From Peromyscus leucopus (lineage: Eukaryota; Chordata; Mammalia; Rodentia; Cricetidae): DNA of 64,000 nucleotides. Shown piece by piece: positions 25,311 to 35,900 of the stretch. Location: contig NC_051063.1 of NCBI RefSeq assembly GCF_004664715.2, forward strand, positions 145,680,165 through 145,744,164, given 5' to 3'. The translations under genes and the position numbers were made by a program. Positions within the stretch are counted from its first letter, which is position 1, and each line of letters opens with the position of its first letter. Under the pieces are notes generated by a model that had not been told where the DNA came from, did not search any database, and saw only the letters and a list, made by a program, of their open reading frames with translations.

Positions 25311-25499
25311 CCTCCATGACAGTGAAGCTTCCATTTCTTAGAGGTTCTGCCAACCCTGACATCGTACTGGCAACCAGGCTGCCGGCAATTAGCTTCTGGG
25401 GGAAGCTACAGCCAGAACATAGAGGGCACACTTGCATTTTTAATTTTCAACTGTATATGCACTCAGAGGATTGTTTTTACAGTTCTACGACGAAAAATT

Positions 25500-25718
25500 T
25501 GAAGTTAAGGTGTGTGTGTGTCTGTGTGCCTGTGTGTGTGCGCATGCGTGAGGTATGCATGGGTGTGGGTTCACAGGTGTCACAACAAGTCTGTGGAGGT
25601 CAGAGCACATCTTTGAGAAGTTGGTTCTCCCACCTTGACAGGAGCTCCAGGGATTGGGCTCAGGTCTCTCGTCCGGTATAGCAAGTACCTTTATCCACTG
25701 AGCCATTGTGCTGGCTCT
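25500..25718 (-). repeat. B3/B4-type SINE, antisense
   Basis: Antisense element with a TG-rich left part and a right end 'atccactgagccattgtgct', the reverse complement of a tRNA-type head. Confidence 0.7.

Positions 25719-25720
<2 letters not shown>

Positions 25721-25749
<29 letters not shown>
25721..25749 (+). repeat. Poly(A) run
   Basis: 27 or more A bases directly after the antisense SINE. Confidence 0.9.
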
Positions 25750-26490
25750 TTCTGATTAATCAGAATGTTTTAAGATATATGCATAAAAGTATACATAATG
25801 TCATCTGAACTTTGTCTATGAGCATGAACATTTGTGTTTATGGGCATATACATGTGTGCACATGTCACGTATAATGATTGATTTAGAAATTGAAACTTCC
25901 AAATTGCTAAAACATCAGTAGGCTGATGACCTCTTGAAATACTTTCACGTTAGTTCTGCATCTCAGAAGATTCAGCCCTCCATGCATTGACTTATGTGCC
26001 CACTGGGGCCTGTGGTAGGGGGCAGCTCGGTGGCTCTGCTCAGGCTGATGTCGAGCTGGAGTGGTCCACCCTGAGTCCTTGCAGCCAGTGACTACGTGAG
26101 TGCTGCAGCTGTCGGGTCAGTGTGCCCGAGGATCGGGACCGGGGACCCGTTGTTAGGTGTGCACAACCGTCTTGGTCTTAGAATTTCCTTTCAATTTTCA
26201 GACCCTTCTCCTGTTTGTCAGAGGCTTACTTTTTAATAATCTCTTCCAGATAGTTCTTTCCTGGTTTGGTCTTTTATGAAATGTTTCATATGTCCTTGCC
26301 TTCTCTGTTATCCATATTGCTTCCTTCTATAAAACCAAGTAATATCGGTAATACATTGTTTGCATGGATGTTTGGGGATTTCATTTTCTTCTAAGAGGAA
26401 GCCTGTTTATTGACACTCTCTTAAGGTAACTTATGAAATGTCCTACAAGAAAAATGCCCAGCAGATACGTAGGTTTGCTTTGTTTTTATT
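25750..26490 (+). other. Lrrc28 intron, nothing recognised
   Basis: No repeat family or exon. A moderately CpG-containing patch lies at 26090-26160. Confidence 0.45.
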
Positions 26491-26496
26491 TCCCCC

Positions 26497-26678
26497 ATTT
26501 GGGGGTGGAAGCTAGGACCTCTCGTCTAGGCATACACTGGCTCTAGCTATACCTCAGCCCTCTTCATTTTGTGTTTTGAGGCAGGATCTCCTAAGTTGCC
26601 CAGACTGGCCTTGACCTTGCTGTCCTCCTGCATGGGCCTTCTGGGTAGCCGGATCACAGGCCTGTGTCTCTGTCCCAG
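26497..26678 (-). repeat. B4-type SINE, antisense
   Basis: An ID-like right half (26497-26560, 'ggaagctaggacctctcgtc') is joined to a B1-like half ('gaggcaggatctcctaagtt', 'cagactggccttgaccttg'). This ID-plus-B1 order defines B4. Confidence 0.7.
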
Positions 26679-27598
26679 AAGTTGTTGATAATTGTTTCTT
26701 TCTTATTACACTATTCAAAAACTACTGATAGACCGCCTAGTGTGTGCTGTGCTCTGTACTGGGAATTTACTGTAACTAAATCACCTAATTCTTCTCACTC
26801 CCAGAGTCTGGGGCAGCCTCTGGCTCTGCACAGAGATGTTCTCATGAGAAAGTCTCTGATGGCATAAATGTGACGGATGTATGTGATGAGCTGTTTGCTA
26901 GATGACTCTTCCACAAGTTATGTGCGTGGGACTTTGTCCTATCAGCTCTTATAAATATTATTTTTCTTTTGGCTTGAATTTCTGTAATGAGTCAAAGATA
27001 TGCTTTTGGTTTTTAATCAGGAAACACATTTACAAGAGAAAGATCCCACATTTCTCATGATGCCTGTGGGCTCCAGTTTGTGCCAGCGGCATTGTGGTTG
27101 TCTCATAAGGAATCATCGTAGTTGTGTGTTTGAAAACCAGCTCAAATGCTCTTTCTTCTGCCTCAGCTGTAAAAACACACAGATCCGAAGGCTGCGTAAT
27201 GCCTTGTGTTCTTTGTGACATTTGTCAGCAGTCTTTCCTAACTGGAGCTATTGCTTAGCTCAGTTCCTCCCCTAAAACCCCGAAGCCCCTGGGGCCACAG
27301 TGAGCACACACTCACGGTGGTGGGGGTGGTAGATTCACCAGTAGACTTGTGACAACTCTACCATTAATACAGTAAACAGACACAACCAGCTGCTACAGGA
27401 GCGTCTCAGAAGCAGAGAAGTGTGCAGCCTTGCCGTGTCCTGGTAGCACAGGTAGAACACCTCCAGGTCACTCTCTCGGCCAGGCCCAGGCCGGCACAGA
27501 CTGCTTTTGCTTAGAAGCTTACCTTTGAAAAGCCTGATGGTTACCAGTATTAAGGATAGTGTCCTTGCTATGAAGGAGCTGGCTAGCCCGTGGCCTTG
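26679..27598 (+). other. Lrrc28 intron, nothing recognised
   Basis: No repeat family or exon that I can name. Confidence 0.45.
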
Positions 27599-27599
27599 T

Positions 27600-27800
27600 T
27601 AGCCTGCCTCAGCAGCTCAGTGTGTACTGCTCTTGAGAGGACCAGAGTTTGGTTCCCGGCACCCATGTTCCCAGCTCACAACCACCTGTAACTTCAGCTC
27701 CAGAGGCATCCAGTGCCTTCAGCCTCTGAGGGTACCTGTACTCACATGCACCTGTCTACGCACAAGCACATGCATACACACAATTACAACTGAAAATCAA
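27600..27800 (+). repeat. B3/B2-type SINE
   Basis: 'agcagctcagtgtgtactgc', 'agagtttggttcccggcacc', 'cacaaccacctgtaacttca' and a CA-rich right end. Confidence 0.8.
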
Positions 27801-27967
27801 TCATATAAGCAAGAGTCTGGTTTTATCAACTAATTCTCCAAAATGCATTGTATGCTCAAGATCTTTTGTGTCTGAAAGCATTTTCCTTGTGACTTGTACA
27901 AATGTGTGTATTCTGATGTTGAATGAAATAACGAAGGCTAGAGTTCTGACTGACTTCAGTCATTCAG

Positions 27968-28073
27968 CAGGGCAGGGACTAGCTCAGCCGTAGAGTGCTT
28001 GCCGAGCATGTGTGAGTCCCTGGATTCCACCACCCCAGCACTATCCAAAAAGAAAGAAAAGAAGAGAAAAGAA
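27968..28073 (+). repeat. ID SINE
   Basis: 'agggactagctcagccgtag', 'agtgcttgccgagcatgtg' and an A/G-rich AAAGAAAAGAAGAG tail give the ID core and tail. Confidence 0.8.
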
Positions 28074-28142
28074 ACAATTACAAGAAGGGCAAAATAGCTA
28101 ACAGGAAGTTTATGTAATTTCCTGAGTTAAGAGAAACAATTC

Positions 28143-28288
28143 CAGCCAGGCTTGGTGGCTCAGGACTAGGGAGTATCTGAGGCAGGAGGATTGCAAGTCC
28201 AGCATCTTCTGGGCTGTAGAGTGAGTTCATGGTCAACCTGGAAAAGATAATAAGAAGGGAGACCATGTCTCCAGGTGAAAGTAAAAAG
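28143..28288 (+). repeat. B1 SINE, diverged
   Basis: 'ccaggcttggtggctcagga', 'tgaggcaggaggattgcaag' and 'ggagaccatgtctccagg'. Confidence 0.7.
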
Positions 28289-28289
28289 A

Positions 28290-28375
28290 AAACTGGGAGT
28301 ACAGCTCAGTGGAGAGCACTTGGCTAGCATGTGCCCACCTTAGGTTCAGTTCCTGGTACCGTGGAAGGGAGCGCA
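28290..28375 (+). repeat. ID-like SINE
   Basis: 'actgggagtacagctcagtg', 'gagcacttggctagcatgtg' and 'ttcagttcctggtacc' follow the ID order. It directly follows the B1, giving a B1-ID tandem. Confidence 0.65.
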
Positions 28376-28448
28376 GCAAAGTGAAATTCTCTTACTGCGG
28401 CGTTTTCACTTTTTAAAAGACAGCTTTGTTTGTCTGGTTTAATTATTT

Positions 28449-28548
28449 TTGTTTTTTGAGACAGAGTCTCACTTGTAACCCATGCTAGCCTGAAACTCTG
28501 TAGCCCAGACTAGCCTTGAACTTGTACTGGTGCCACCTGCCCTTTGGG
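28449..28548 (-). repeat. B1 SINE, antisense, partial
   Basis: 'ttttgagacagagtctcact' to 'ccagactagccttgaacttg'. The end nearest the B1 head is missing. Confidence 0.75.
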
Positions 28549-29504
28549 ATAGGCAGGTCTTGTATCTCAATTAACTTAATATAGAGTCCCTAACAGACAT
28601 GCCCACGGGTTTGTTTCCATGACTGTAAATCCTGTTGATTGACAGTTAAGGTCAGCCGTGCCTGTTACGAGTGCACCTGGGAAGCTTTTCTGGGATTCGG
28701 GTCTGTTTCATTGGTCTGTCTCTCTCGGCCAGCACCAAACTGCAGCTCTAATAGGCTTAACAGATAGAGTGACAGCACTGCTTTTTCCTTCCCTTGGAAG
28801 TTGCTTTAGGTCATTCTTGGGCCAGGCTTCTTTTGTTTTAGTTTTGGGATTTTCTATGAGAATTGCATCTAGCCTGTTAGATCGGTTTGTACAGCCTTGA
28901 TGTTTTTACAGTTCTGAATTTTCTAAGGAATGCAGTGCATCTCTACGGATTGAGCCTTTCCTTTACTTCTTTATCAGCATCTAGGACCATCAACATACAA
29001 ATCCTAAATGCTTTGTTTATAGCCAAGTATTTCATTTCCTTTCTGTAGTCAAAAATTGCTTCCCCCCCCCAATTTCCACGTGTTCATTGTTCAGATAAAG
29101 AAATATGCTTTGTTTTTGCAGTTGTTTGGTATGCTGTAGTTTGCTAGGGTTTTTTAAAGTATTTTTTGTAGATTACATGGAATTTTCTGCATAGACAATT
29201 ATGTCTTGCCATCTGCCAATAAATAATATCCTCCCTTCTGTTGCCTTTTTTCTTGCTTTATCACAGTGGTCAGAGTTTCTAGTGCTGTGCTGTGGTTTTG
29301 GGAGTAACTCCTTGCCTTTCTCACCATCGTCTTCAGGGAAAACCATGTTCTCTTTCATTGCTAAGTAGAATGGTAACAGCATTTACTTTTCAATATATTC
29401 TTTTTAGCAGATTGAGGAGGATTTCCTATATCTATATGCTGAAAAAATTCTTAAGGGTGAAAGTGTATTTTGTCAAATACCTTGTCTCTCTTTTTATTTC
29501 TTTC

Positions 29505-29693
29505 TTTAAGGTTTATTTTTCTATATGTGTGTGACTATTTGCCTGCGTATATGTATGTGTACATGTACATGCCTATTGGATCCCTGGAACTGGAGTTACA
29601 TACGGTTGTGAACCACCATGTGGGTGCTTGGAATGGAACCGAGATGCTCTGCAAGAGCTACAGTGTTCTTGGCCTCTGAGCCATCTCCCCAGA
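29505..29693 (-). repeat. B2/B3 SINE inside L1
   Basis: 'aaggtttatttttctatatg', 'gtgaaccaccatgtgggtgc' and 'ctgagccatctccccagac'. An antisense B2-family copy inserted into the older L1. Confidence 0.85.
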
Positions 29694-29694
29694 C

Positions 29695-29850
29695 CTTTCT
29701 TTCTTTTAGAGGTGTGGGGTCTTATTCTGCAGTCCTGACTGGCCTAGAACTTACTACATAGCCCAAGCTAGCTTCTAACTCATGAGAGTCCTCCTGTCCT
29801 ATCCTCCCAGTTCTAGGAGTCTAAACATGAACCACTATCCCACCTCAAAT
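29695..29850 (-). repeat. B1 SINE, antisense, diverged
   Basis: 'cctgactggcctagaactta', 'agctagcttctaactcatga' and 'accactatcccacct'. Confidence 0.7.
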
Positions 29851-30025
29851 GCTTTTTGTAAGTATTGGTAAGATCATTTGATAGTCCTTATTTAGCTTGT
29901 TGATACATTGATACATTCAAATATTCAGCCACCTTATTTGGTGAGTCAAGATAATACTGTCCTCATGAGTTGGGAACTCTTCTTTTTCTGTAAAGGAAAT
30001 TGTATTAAAATTCCGCCACTGCCAC

Positions 30026-30143
30026 CTTCTTTTTCTTCTTCTTTTTTTTCTTCTTCTTCTTCTTTTTCTTCTTCTTCTTCTTCTTCTTCTTCTTCTTCTT
30101 CTTCTTCTTCTTCTTCTTCTTCTTCTTCTTCTTCTTCTTCTTC
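30026..30143 (+). repeat. (TTC)n microsatellite
   Basis: About 118 bases of nearly pure TTC/CTT (GAA on the other strand), a triplex-prone polypyrimidine tract. It gives spurious poly-Ser and poly-Glu frames. Confidence 0.97.
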
Positions 30144-30149
30144 ATCTTT

Positions 30150-30302
30150 TGGTTTTTTTGGACAGGATTTCTTTCTTTGTGTAGCTTTGGAACCTTTCTT
30201 AGAACTCACTCTGTAGCCCAGGCTGGCCTCAAACTCACAGAGATTTGCCTGCCTCTGCCTCTCAAATGCTGGGATTAAAGGTGCGTGCCACCACTGCCCG
30301 GC
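30150..30302 (-). repeat. B1 SINE, antisense
   Basis: 'agctttggaacctttcttag', 'tgtagcccaggctggcctca', 'atgctgggattaaaggtgcg' and 'tgccaccactgcccggc'. A well-preserved antisense B1 whose tail (left side) abuts the TTC tract. Confidence 0.93.
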
Positions 30303-31288
30303 TAAAATGCCTGTTTATTTGTCTTTAACTGTTGGTTAGGATTCTCTACAAATACCTATCTGGTAATGGAATAGCTTTTAAATCACAAATCCAGCTTTGT
30401 CCATGGTCATAGGTTTCCATGGGCTGTCTACCTCCTCTTGCCAAGTTGAGTTTTGGTCATTTGTGATCTTCAAGACAGTGATCTTCCATGTTGACAAGTT
30501 TCTGTATTCAAAATGGTCAGTGTGTCCCTTCCAGCTTTTAGTAGCTATGAGATCTGTAGTGATAGTTCTGGTTTCCGGAAGAATTGTGTGCCATTTCTGT
30601 CTGCCTGGATAAAGGCTTTGAACTTGACCTTCATCTCAGAGATGACTTTGATCCTTTTGCTTCCTTTTCTTTCTGTCTCCTGCTTGTTCACCTGTGACAT
30701 TCCATCACGCTAAGCCTTACTCCCTCTAAGGTCTAAGGAGGGGTTCCGGCCTCTTGTCTTATCATCTGAGTCTGGGCATCTGCAGTCCATTCCCTGATGG
30801 TCTGGTAACACACTGAACACGGGGCCTAGGTACAGTGCCCTTGTTGGCCAAGTCCAACTGTCTGCTTGGTTTCTTTGGCTCACGTGCTTAGAATCCAGGT
30901 CTTGTGTGCTCTCCAGGTTCTCACAGGGACAATACAGCAAGACTCCTTTAGTGTGTGTGTTACCTCCCAAGAGCTACTCTTGGGGCGATCTCTGGATGGT
31001 GCTGGGATTTTACTCTTTATGGCCCTACAGGCCTTGAGTATTGGTGATGGTAGTTCTTGCCTAAATAGATCGGCACTTCCTTTTCAGACAGCCATCCTAC
31101 ATGAAGCCGCTGAAACCTTTTTATGTGAAGGAACACTAATTTTCTTAGAAGAATCTGTCCACTGATGAACTGATTCATTTCCAGTATGAAGAAATCTCTA
31201 GAAGCTCCAGGTTCTTAGATTGGTTCTGTCCAAAGCCTCAAGTTCTTGTCCTCACTTTGCCTTAGGATACTTCACATAGTCATTTTTT
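30303..31288 (+). other. Lrrc28 intron, possibly L1 at its start
   Basis: The first few hundred bases may continue the antisense L1, but I cannot align them with confidence. The rest is unassigned. Confidence 0.35.
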
Positions 31289-31289
31289 C

Positions 31290-31558
31290 CGAGTGGAGCA
31301 GTAGATGATGTGCAGACAATTGGAGCTGGAATCCTCAGCACCCACAGAAAGCTGTGTTGGCATCGCAGCCCCCAGGAGTCAGAGATGGAATCCCCGAGGG
31401 AGCTGAGCAGCCAGTCTAGCTGAATTGGAACCCTGCCTCAGTATAGAAGGTGGAAAGATCAAGGGAGATGTACAATGCCAGCCTCTGGCCCCACACATTT
31501 GCATCCCATACACTTCTAACAGGCACCCACACTACACACACTTGCACATACACCAAGT
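31290..31558 (+). repeat. RSINE1/B4-type composite SINE
   Basis: 'tggaatcctcagcacccaca' head, 'ccagtctagctgaattggaa', 'ccctgcctcagtatagaagg' and a CA-rich end ('cactacacacacttgcacat'). Same architecture as 1722-2030, 40155-40475 and 57725-58103. Confidence 0.7.
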
Positions 31559-32228
31559 CAGAACACCTTTACCTGGCACGTGATTTGCTACCCTCTGTAT
31601 TGGGCTTCAGCCGTGTTCTTCAGCTCATGAGAAAATGATTCCTTTAGGGTCACCATAGAAATTCTCTTGCCGTGTCTTGAACTGAGATTGGAAGACACTA
31701 AGCCTATCTGGTCTTTGGTTAGGTGTTTGGTTGGTTGGTTGGTCTTAATTCTCTTCAGTCAGAAAAGGCCATCTCACCCCACAGACTGTGAACTCACCTT
31801 GGTGCCATAACTATTGAATGTTCCACTCTCCCAGAGCCTTGCCATCACTGTCCTTCTGCCTGACACTTGGAGTGCATATGACAAAGTAGTCTGTAGAAGT
31901 TCCTTTCCAGGACCACAGAGAACGGCAGAGTTAGGGTCGAGTGCTGAACAGTCAGCGTAAACTGTCCTGTGAAAACAAGAGACTACTCTCCCCTGACCAG
32001 AGGATGGCTCTGGGTGGGAGGAGAAGGCCTCTAAGAGCCTGCACTGTCCAGAGCACATGAGGAGCCCCAGGGAACTCATGACTCATCATGCAAAGGTACC
32101 TAAGCAAGAGTTTGAGAAGAGTGTCTCTGTTACGTAAGGCCTTCGAGTCACGTACGCAGACTCTGAAATTACACCGAGTGAATGTATCAGTAGGAGAAAC
32201 TCCTTCAAATGGTAGTACTTAAGCTTCG
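31559..32228 (+). other. Lrrc28 intron, nothing recognised
   Basis: No repeat family or exon. A short TTGG tract lies at 31727-31742. Confidence 0.45.
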
Positions 32229-32309
32229 GTATGTATGTATGTACGTATGTATGTACATATGTATGTATGTATGTATGTACGTACGTATGTATGTATGTAT
32301 GTATGTATG
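32229..32309 (+). repeat. (TATG/TACG)n microsatellite
   Basis: About 20 tetranucleotide units, mostly TATG with TACG and TACA variants. Confidence 0.95.
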
Positions 32310-32362
32310 CTTTATGCTAAATTGGTGGTGCTTTTTATTTTCTTTTTATATTGTTGTTGTTG

Positions 32363-32470
32363 TTTTGAGACAGGATCTAACTGTAGCCCAGGCTGCCCTA
32401 GAACTCATAGCAGTCCTCCTGCCTCAGCTGTCCAGGTCCAGGGAATATAGATGTGAAATGCTGCCCTGAG
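32363..32470 (-). repeat. B1 SINE, antisense, diverged
   Basis: 'ttttgagacaggatctaact', 'tagcccaggctgccctagaa' and 'gtcctcctgcctcagctg', 316 bp upstream of the last Lrrc28 exon. Confidence 0.75.
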
Positions 32471-32762
32471 CTGTGACTTTGAGAATGTAGTTCAAGTTCT
32501 TTGATGGCCCTGTTGGCTTTGAAGGATGGAAAAGCTCTTCCCTTAGCTGTTTATAGGGACGGTGTGTCATCCAAACCCCACCGATGGGGGAAGAACACAT
32601 GCACGCACATGCCTCACCTGCTGCTGCCTGGGCTTGGCTTGAAAACAGCATCTGACATCCTCCGTTTCTCTACCGCAGCCTGCTGCTCAGGCCCAGTCAC
32701 TTGTTCTAACAAAGAAAGGCTGTCTGCAGTGGGGAAGAGCCGCTGCTTTTCTCCTGAGCTAA

Positions 32763-32858
<96 letters not shown>

Positions 32859-33575
32859 TGAACACTCAGGAGCCTCAGCACAGCCGGCTCAACCCCGCAG
32901 CGGCCTGCTGTCGCCCAGCCCAGCGTGCGTGGTGGGGCCAGGAGAGTCCAACCAGACGGAACAGACCCTGCCATCCCGTCCTGCCCTGTCCTCTCCAGTG
33001 CGGGGGCATGCCGAACTCTCTGGAAATGTCCTGATTGGGCTTCACAACTAAAAGGCCTTCACCCTGCCCTCAAGTTGGAATATATCCTCCCCAAAATTAA
33101 GGACATTTTGTCTTCTGTGTTTTTCTTTTTATGTGAGTGTGTCTCATACATAAACTATTTAGTCAGATGAGCTTCCCCACATCTAATTTAAAGCGAGTTG
33201 CAGTTCCCTGAAGAACTCTTAATTTGATAATAGAACCAAATTAACTGTTGGCCAACATACCTTTGGTGATGATCCTTCTGTCTTTCCCCAGAGGATTATT
33301 CCCCTGGTGATTATTCTCAAGCCTTCTCCATTGGAAACTTGTCAGTTTCTAGAGTCTCAGCAACCCCTATGGCCTCACAGTCCTGCCCAGCAGGGCAGGG
33401 CGCCCGGGCTGGCGCGGCTAGGCTCCTGCGGAGGCGCAGCAGGGCTCCAGAGCACACGCCCTCTGGAAAGTTCCTGCCTTATTTCTAAGTTTTGCAACCT
33501 ATGAAGACAGTTTTTGAAAGGGATTTAAAAACAAAAATGTAGATACTAATTAAATACACTCTTGTTCTAAACTAG
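32859..33575 (+). other. Lrrc28: Lrrc28 3' untranslated region (end uncertain)
   Basis: Sequence after the stop codon. It is GC-rich with scattered CpG at first (32880-33020 and 33390-33440), then AT-rich. No SINE is inserted. The end is taken as just past an ATTAAA at 33549-33554, followed by a G/T-rich stretch. A longer 3' UTR cannot be excluded. Confidence 0.4.
33549..33554 (+). terminator. Lrrc28: Candidate polyadenylation signal ATTAAA
   Basis: First ATTAAA-type hexamer that is followed within 70 bases by a G/T-rich element (33593-33610, 'gaaatgtcagggggtttt'). No AATAAA occurs between the stop codon and this point. Confidence 0.3.
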
Positions 33576-34956
33576 TACAGGAAAACAAGTTTTGAAATGT
33601 CAGGGGGTTTTGCTAAGATTTTCTTATATATCATCGGGAGCTTTGAGGCCCCTGATCTTCTGCTGTGGATGAGGCTTAGTGGTATTTACCCCTACTTGAA
33701 ATCATCTTCATTTTGACTGAATTCTCACTGGGAAAACAGAAGTGAACAGGTCCACATTTCACCTCCAACTTCTGCAAAGCCCACGACAAGCTTTCCCTTG
33801 CAGAGAGACACACTCTTTGTGGGGGAGTCCCTGATTTCATCTTCCTTTCAAAGGATGGCATTTTAATCTGCTTTGCTTCCAGATGCTCAGCTGGTTGCTG
33901 TGGGGAGGTTCTTTTAGGGGCGGGGGGAAAGACTTCTCTGTCTTAGTGGTATAATTTATAGAAGACAAGGTTGAAAGGAGGAGCAAGAAGGGTTGCTTGG
34001 TGGATAAGCCATTTCCAAAAACTCTGGTTGATGACATTTGATTAGCCAGCCTACCTGTAATTCCGAGCTCTAACAGTGCCAAAAATCCTCCATAGTTACT
34101 GACAAACGTGTGATCTCTTTGCAGTCACACCACCTGCTGCCCCCAAAAGCAGACTCTCTGAGTAATGGCAGAGGCAGGGAACGACCCTGCCTGCCAGCTG
34201 TCTCCTCGCTGTGTCTACTTCCTCCTGTCCCTTTCAAAACCTGGTCTGTTCGTCCTTAACATTTCAAAGACCTAGAGTATAATAGGAACTGAGGGTCTGG
34301 ATCAAATGTGCCTCTTCTTCCTTCCTTTGGAATAATGGAAGTTTCAGCATAATCCCTCCATGTATATAAGTTGGAGAGAAAAATGTGACCTGAAACTTCA
34401 CGTGTGTGTTTGGCTTAAGTAACAGCTACCTGTCACATGAATGATGGTAAACACATGGCTACGTCTTTCTGATTCACCCTGTGCTGTCCTATGTCTTCAG
34501 CGGAGCCATGAAATGTGCCACCCTGATATTCAGGAATTCTCCTTGGGATAATACTTGTGTTTTAATGTGTTTAGACTTTTACAAAGGTGTTTATACTCCA
34601 GACACCTTCCCTCTACCTGTCATGAGCTGCAGTGGATCGAACACCAGCAGTGGGTGGGGCGGGGTGGGGCGGACAGCCTCTAGGCTGTCAGTCTTAACCT
34701 TGGCTGGGTACAGCATCTGGGCTTAACTGATGAGAAAGAGAACTGAGAAGGTGGTTTCCCTGGCGCTGTTCCTCACGGAGACTTTGTGCAGGACTCACTG
34801 ATGTCATTGTTAGCCTTCTGGTATTATAAAAAACTAATTAACTGGGGAAAACCTGTCTCAATGCTCTGTGCTCCGGTTGTGTCCAAAGCTCTAGAAAAAA
34901 AAAAGAAACAGGAAGACTCTTTCTGTGTCTTTTCTACCCTCCTCCATTTCTTCCGT
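33576..34956. other. Intergenic, nothing recognised
   Basis: Downstream of the presumed Lrrc28 end. No gene or clear repeat. A GGGGC-type pair lies near 34660. Confidence 0.45.
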
Positions 34957-35023
34957 GGGGATCCCACCCTGAGCACTGCACATGCCAGGTAAGTACCCCG
35001 TCGCTGAGCTCTACCTCCAGCCC
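34957..35023 (-). repeat. ID SINE fragment, antisense
   Basis: 'ggggatcccaccctgagcac' then 'cacatgccaggtaagtaccc' and 'cgctgagctctacctccagc' is the reverse complement of an ID head. Confidence 0.65.
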
Positions 35024-35294
35024 TGTGTGCTGTTTTTCCTGGTCAGGTAGGCAGATCTTTCATACAACAACAATAATAAAGGAGTGAGCTGCTTGGAAAG
35101 TGTCATCCGTTCAGGTAAGTTTTCATCTTCAGCTCGTGTGTGGTTGATTAGTGCAGAGTTCAAAGCGAGGATAGCCTTGAGGACAGCTCTTTCTCTGCTG
35201 TACGATAGAACCAAGGCCTCCTTTTTAGTTGATTCCTCACCGGGGTTCTTCAGTAGAATTGTTACCATATCAAAAAATCCTGATTATCGAACAT

Positions 35295-35433
35295 TGTGCA
35301 AGTGAAAATGTTACATCTTCAATGTGTGTGTGTGTGTACTCACATAGATGTATATGTGTGTATATACACATGTATATGTGTATACACATGCACACACACA
35401 TATATACACTGAAGATACCTTTTCACTTGCACA
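35295..35433. repeat. 139-bp imperfect inverted repeat
   Basis: Left arm 'tgtgcaagtgaaaatg...catcttcaatgtgtgtg' and right arm ending '...gaagataccttttcacttgcaca' are inverted copies with a 2-base gap. The interior TG, CA and TA tracts (35322-35410) are themselves palindromic, with a centre near 35364. The whole can fold into one long hairpin. No repeat family recognised. Confidence 0.85.
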
Positions 35434-35819
35434 TATGTGTGCATATATATACATACATAATGCATGTATTTAATTTTTGCTCCTTGACAGTTTCATATGT
35501 TTAAGTAGTGACTCAGTTGCTGGCACCCCACTTCCCCTCTGCTGATGGGGCCTTCTTTTCACCAGAATGCCCCCTTCTGTTTCTGTGTCTTTTGTGCGTG
35601 GCCTCCTGCTGTGTGATGGGTTCCTCGCCTGAGTGAGAGTGGGAGGTCGTTCCCTGGAACAAGGGCAGCTCGTCAGTGGTAGACAGCGACACCTCCTCCA
35701 GGGACAGCCTTAGACAGGAGTGTTCCTGGGAGAGGGCCTGGCTGGCCTCTCCTCATCCACAGGGAGGCACTGATGGTTGTAGTTTTGTCAACGCCCTTGT
35801 TTGAAGAACAGGAAGAGCC
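35434..35819. other. Intergenic, nothing recognised
   Basis: Ends of the TA/CA tract, then unassigned sequence. Confidence 0.45.
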
Positions 35820-35900
35820 CTGACGGCGACCGCTCTGACTGGAGCCCCGATGGCGGCCGCTCTGACTGGAGCCCCGATGGCGGCCGCTCTGACTGGAGGA
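35820..35900. repeat. CpG-rich minisatellite, 27-bp unit
   Basis: About 2.8 copies of a 27-bp unit (atggcggccgctctgactgg plus agccccg). The word CGCTCTGACTGG starts at 35831, 35858 and 35885. Two units carry the palindrome GCGGCCGC. The period of nine codons gives a short repetitive frame on the minus strand. The CpG density is strikingly higher than in the surrounding DNA. Confidence 0.93.

Larger units (their letters stand above)
28630..29945 (-). mobile_element. L1 ORF2 remnant, antisense, interrupted
   Basis: Antisense L1 ORF2 across about 1.1 kb of L1 sequence. Landmarks are 'gtctgtttcattggtctgtc' (28700), 'tctacggattgagcctttcc', 'cttgccatctgccaataaat' (29200), 'ccttgcctttctcaccatcg' (29310), and 'tgtattttgtcaaatacctt' (29466). 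The last continues at 29850 as 'tcaaatgctttttgtaag'. A B2 and a B1 (29505-29850) sit between the last two landmarks. The frame is broken throughout. Confidence 0.8.

Noticed and set aside
29908..30216. Poly-Ser and poly-Glu frames
   Set aside because: Translation of the TTC/GAA microsatellite and the adjoining antisense B1.
32879..33440. Possible CpG island or promoter at the Lrrc28 3' end
   Set aside because: Only a few dozen bases are CpG-enriched in two separate patches, too little for an island. Ordinary GC-rich 3' UTR explains it.
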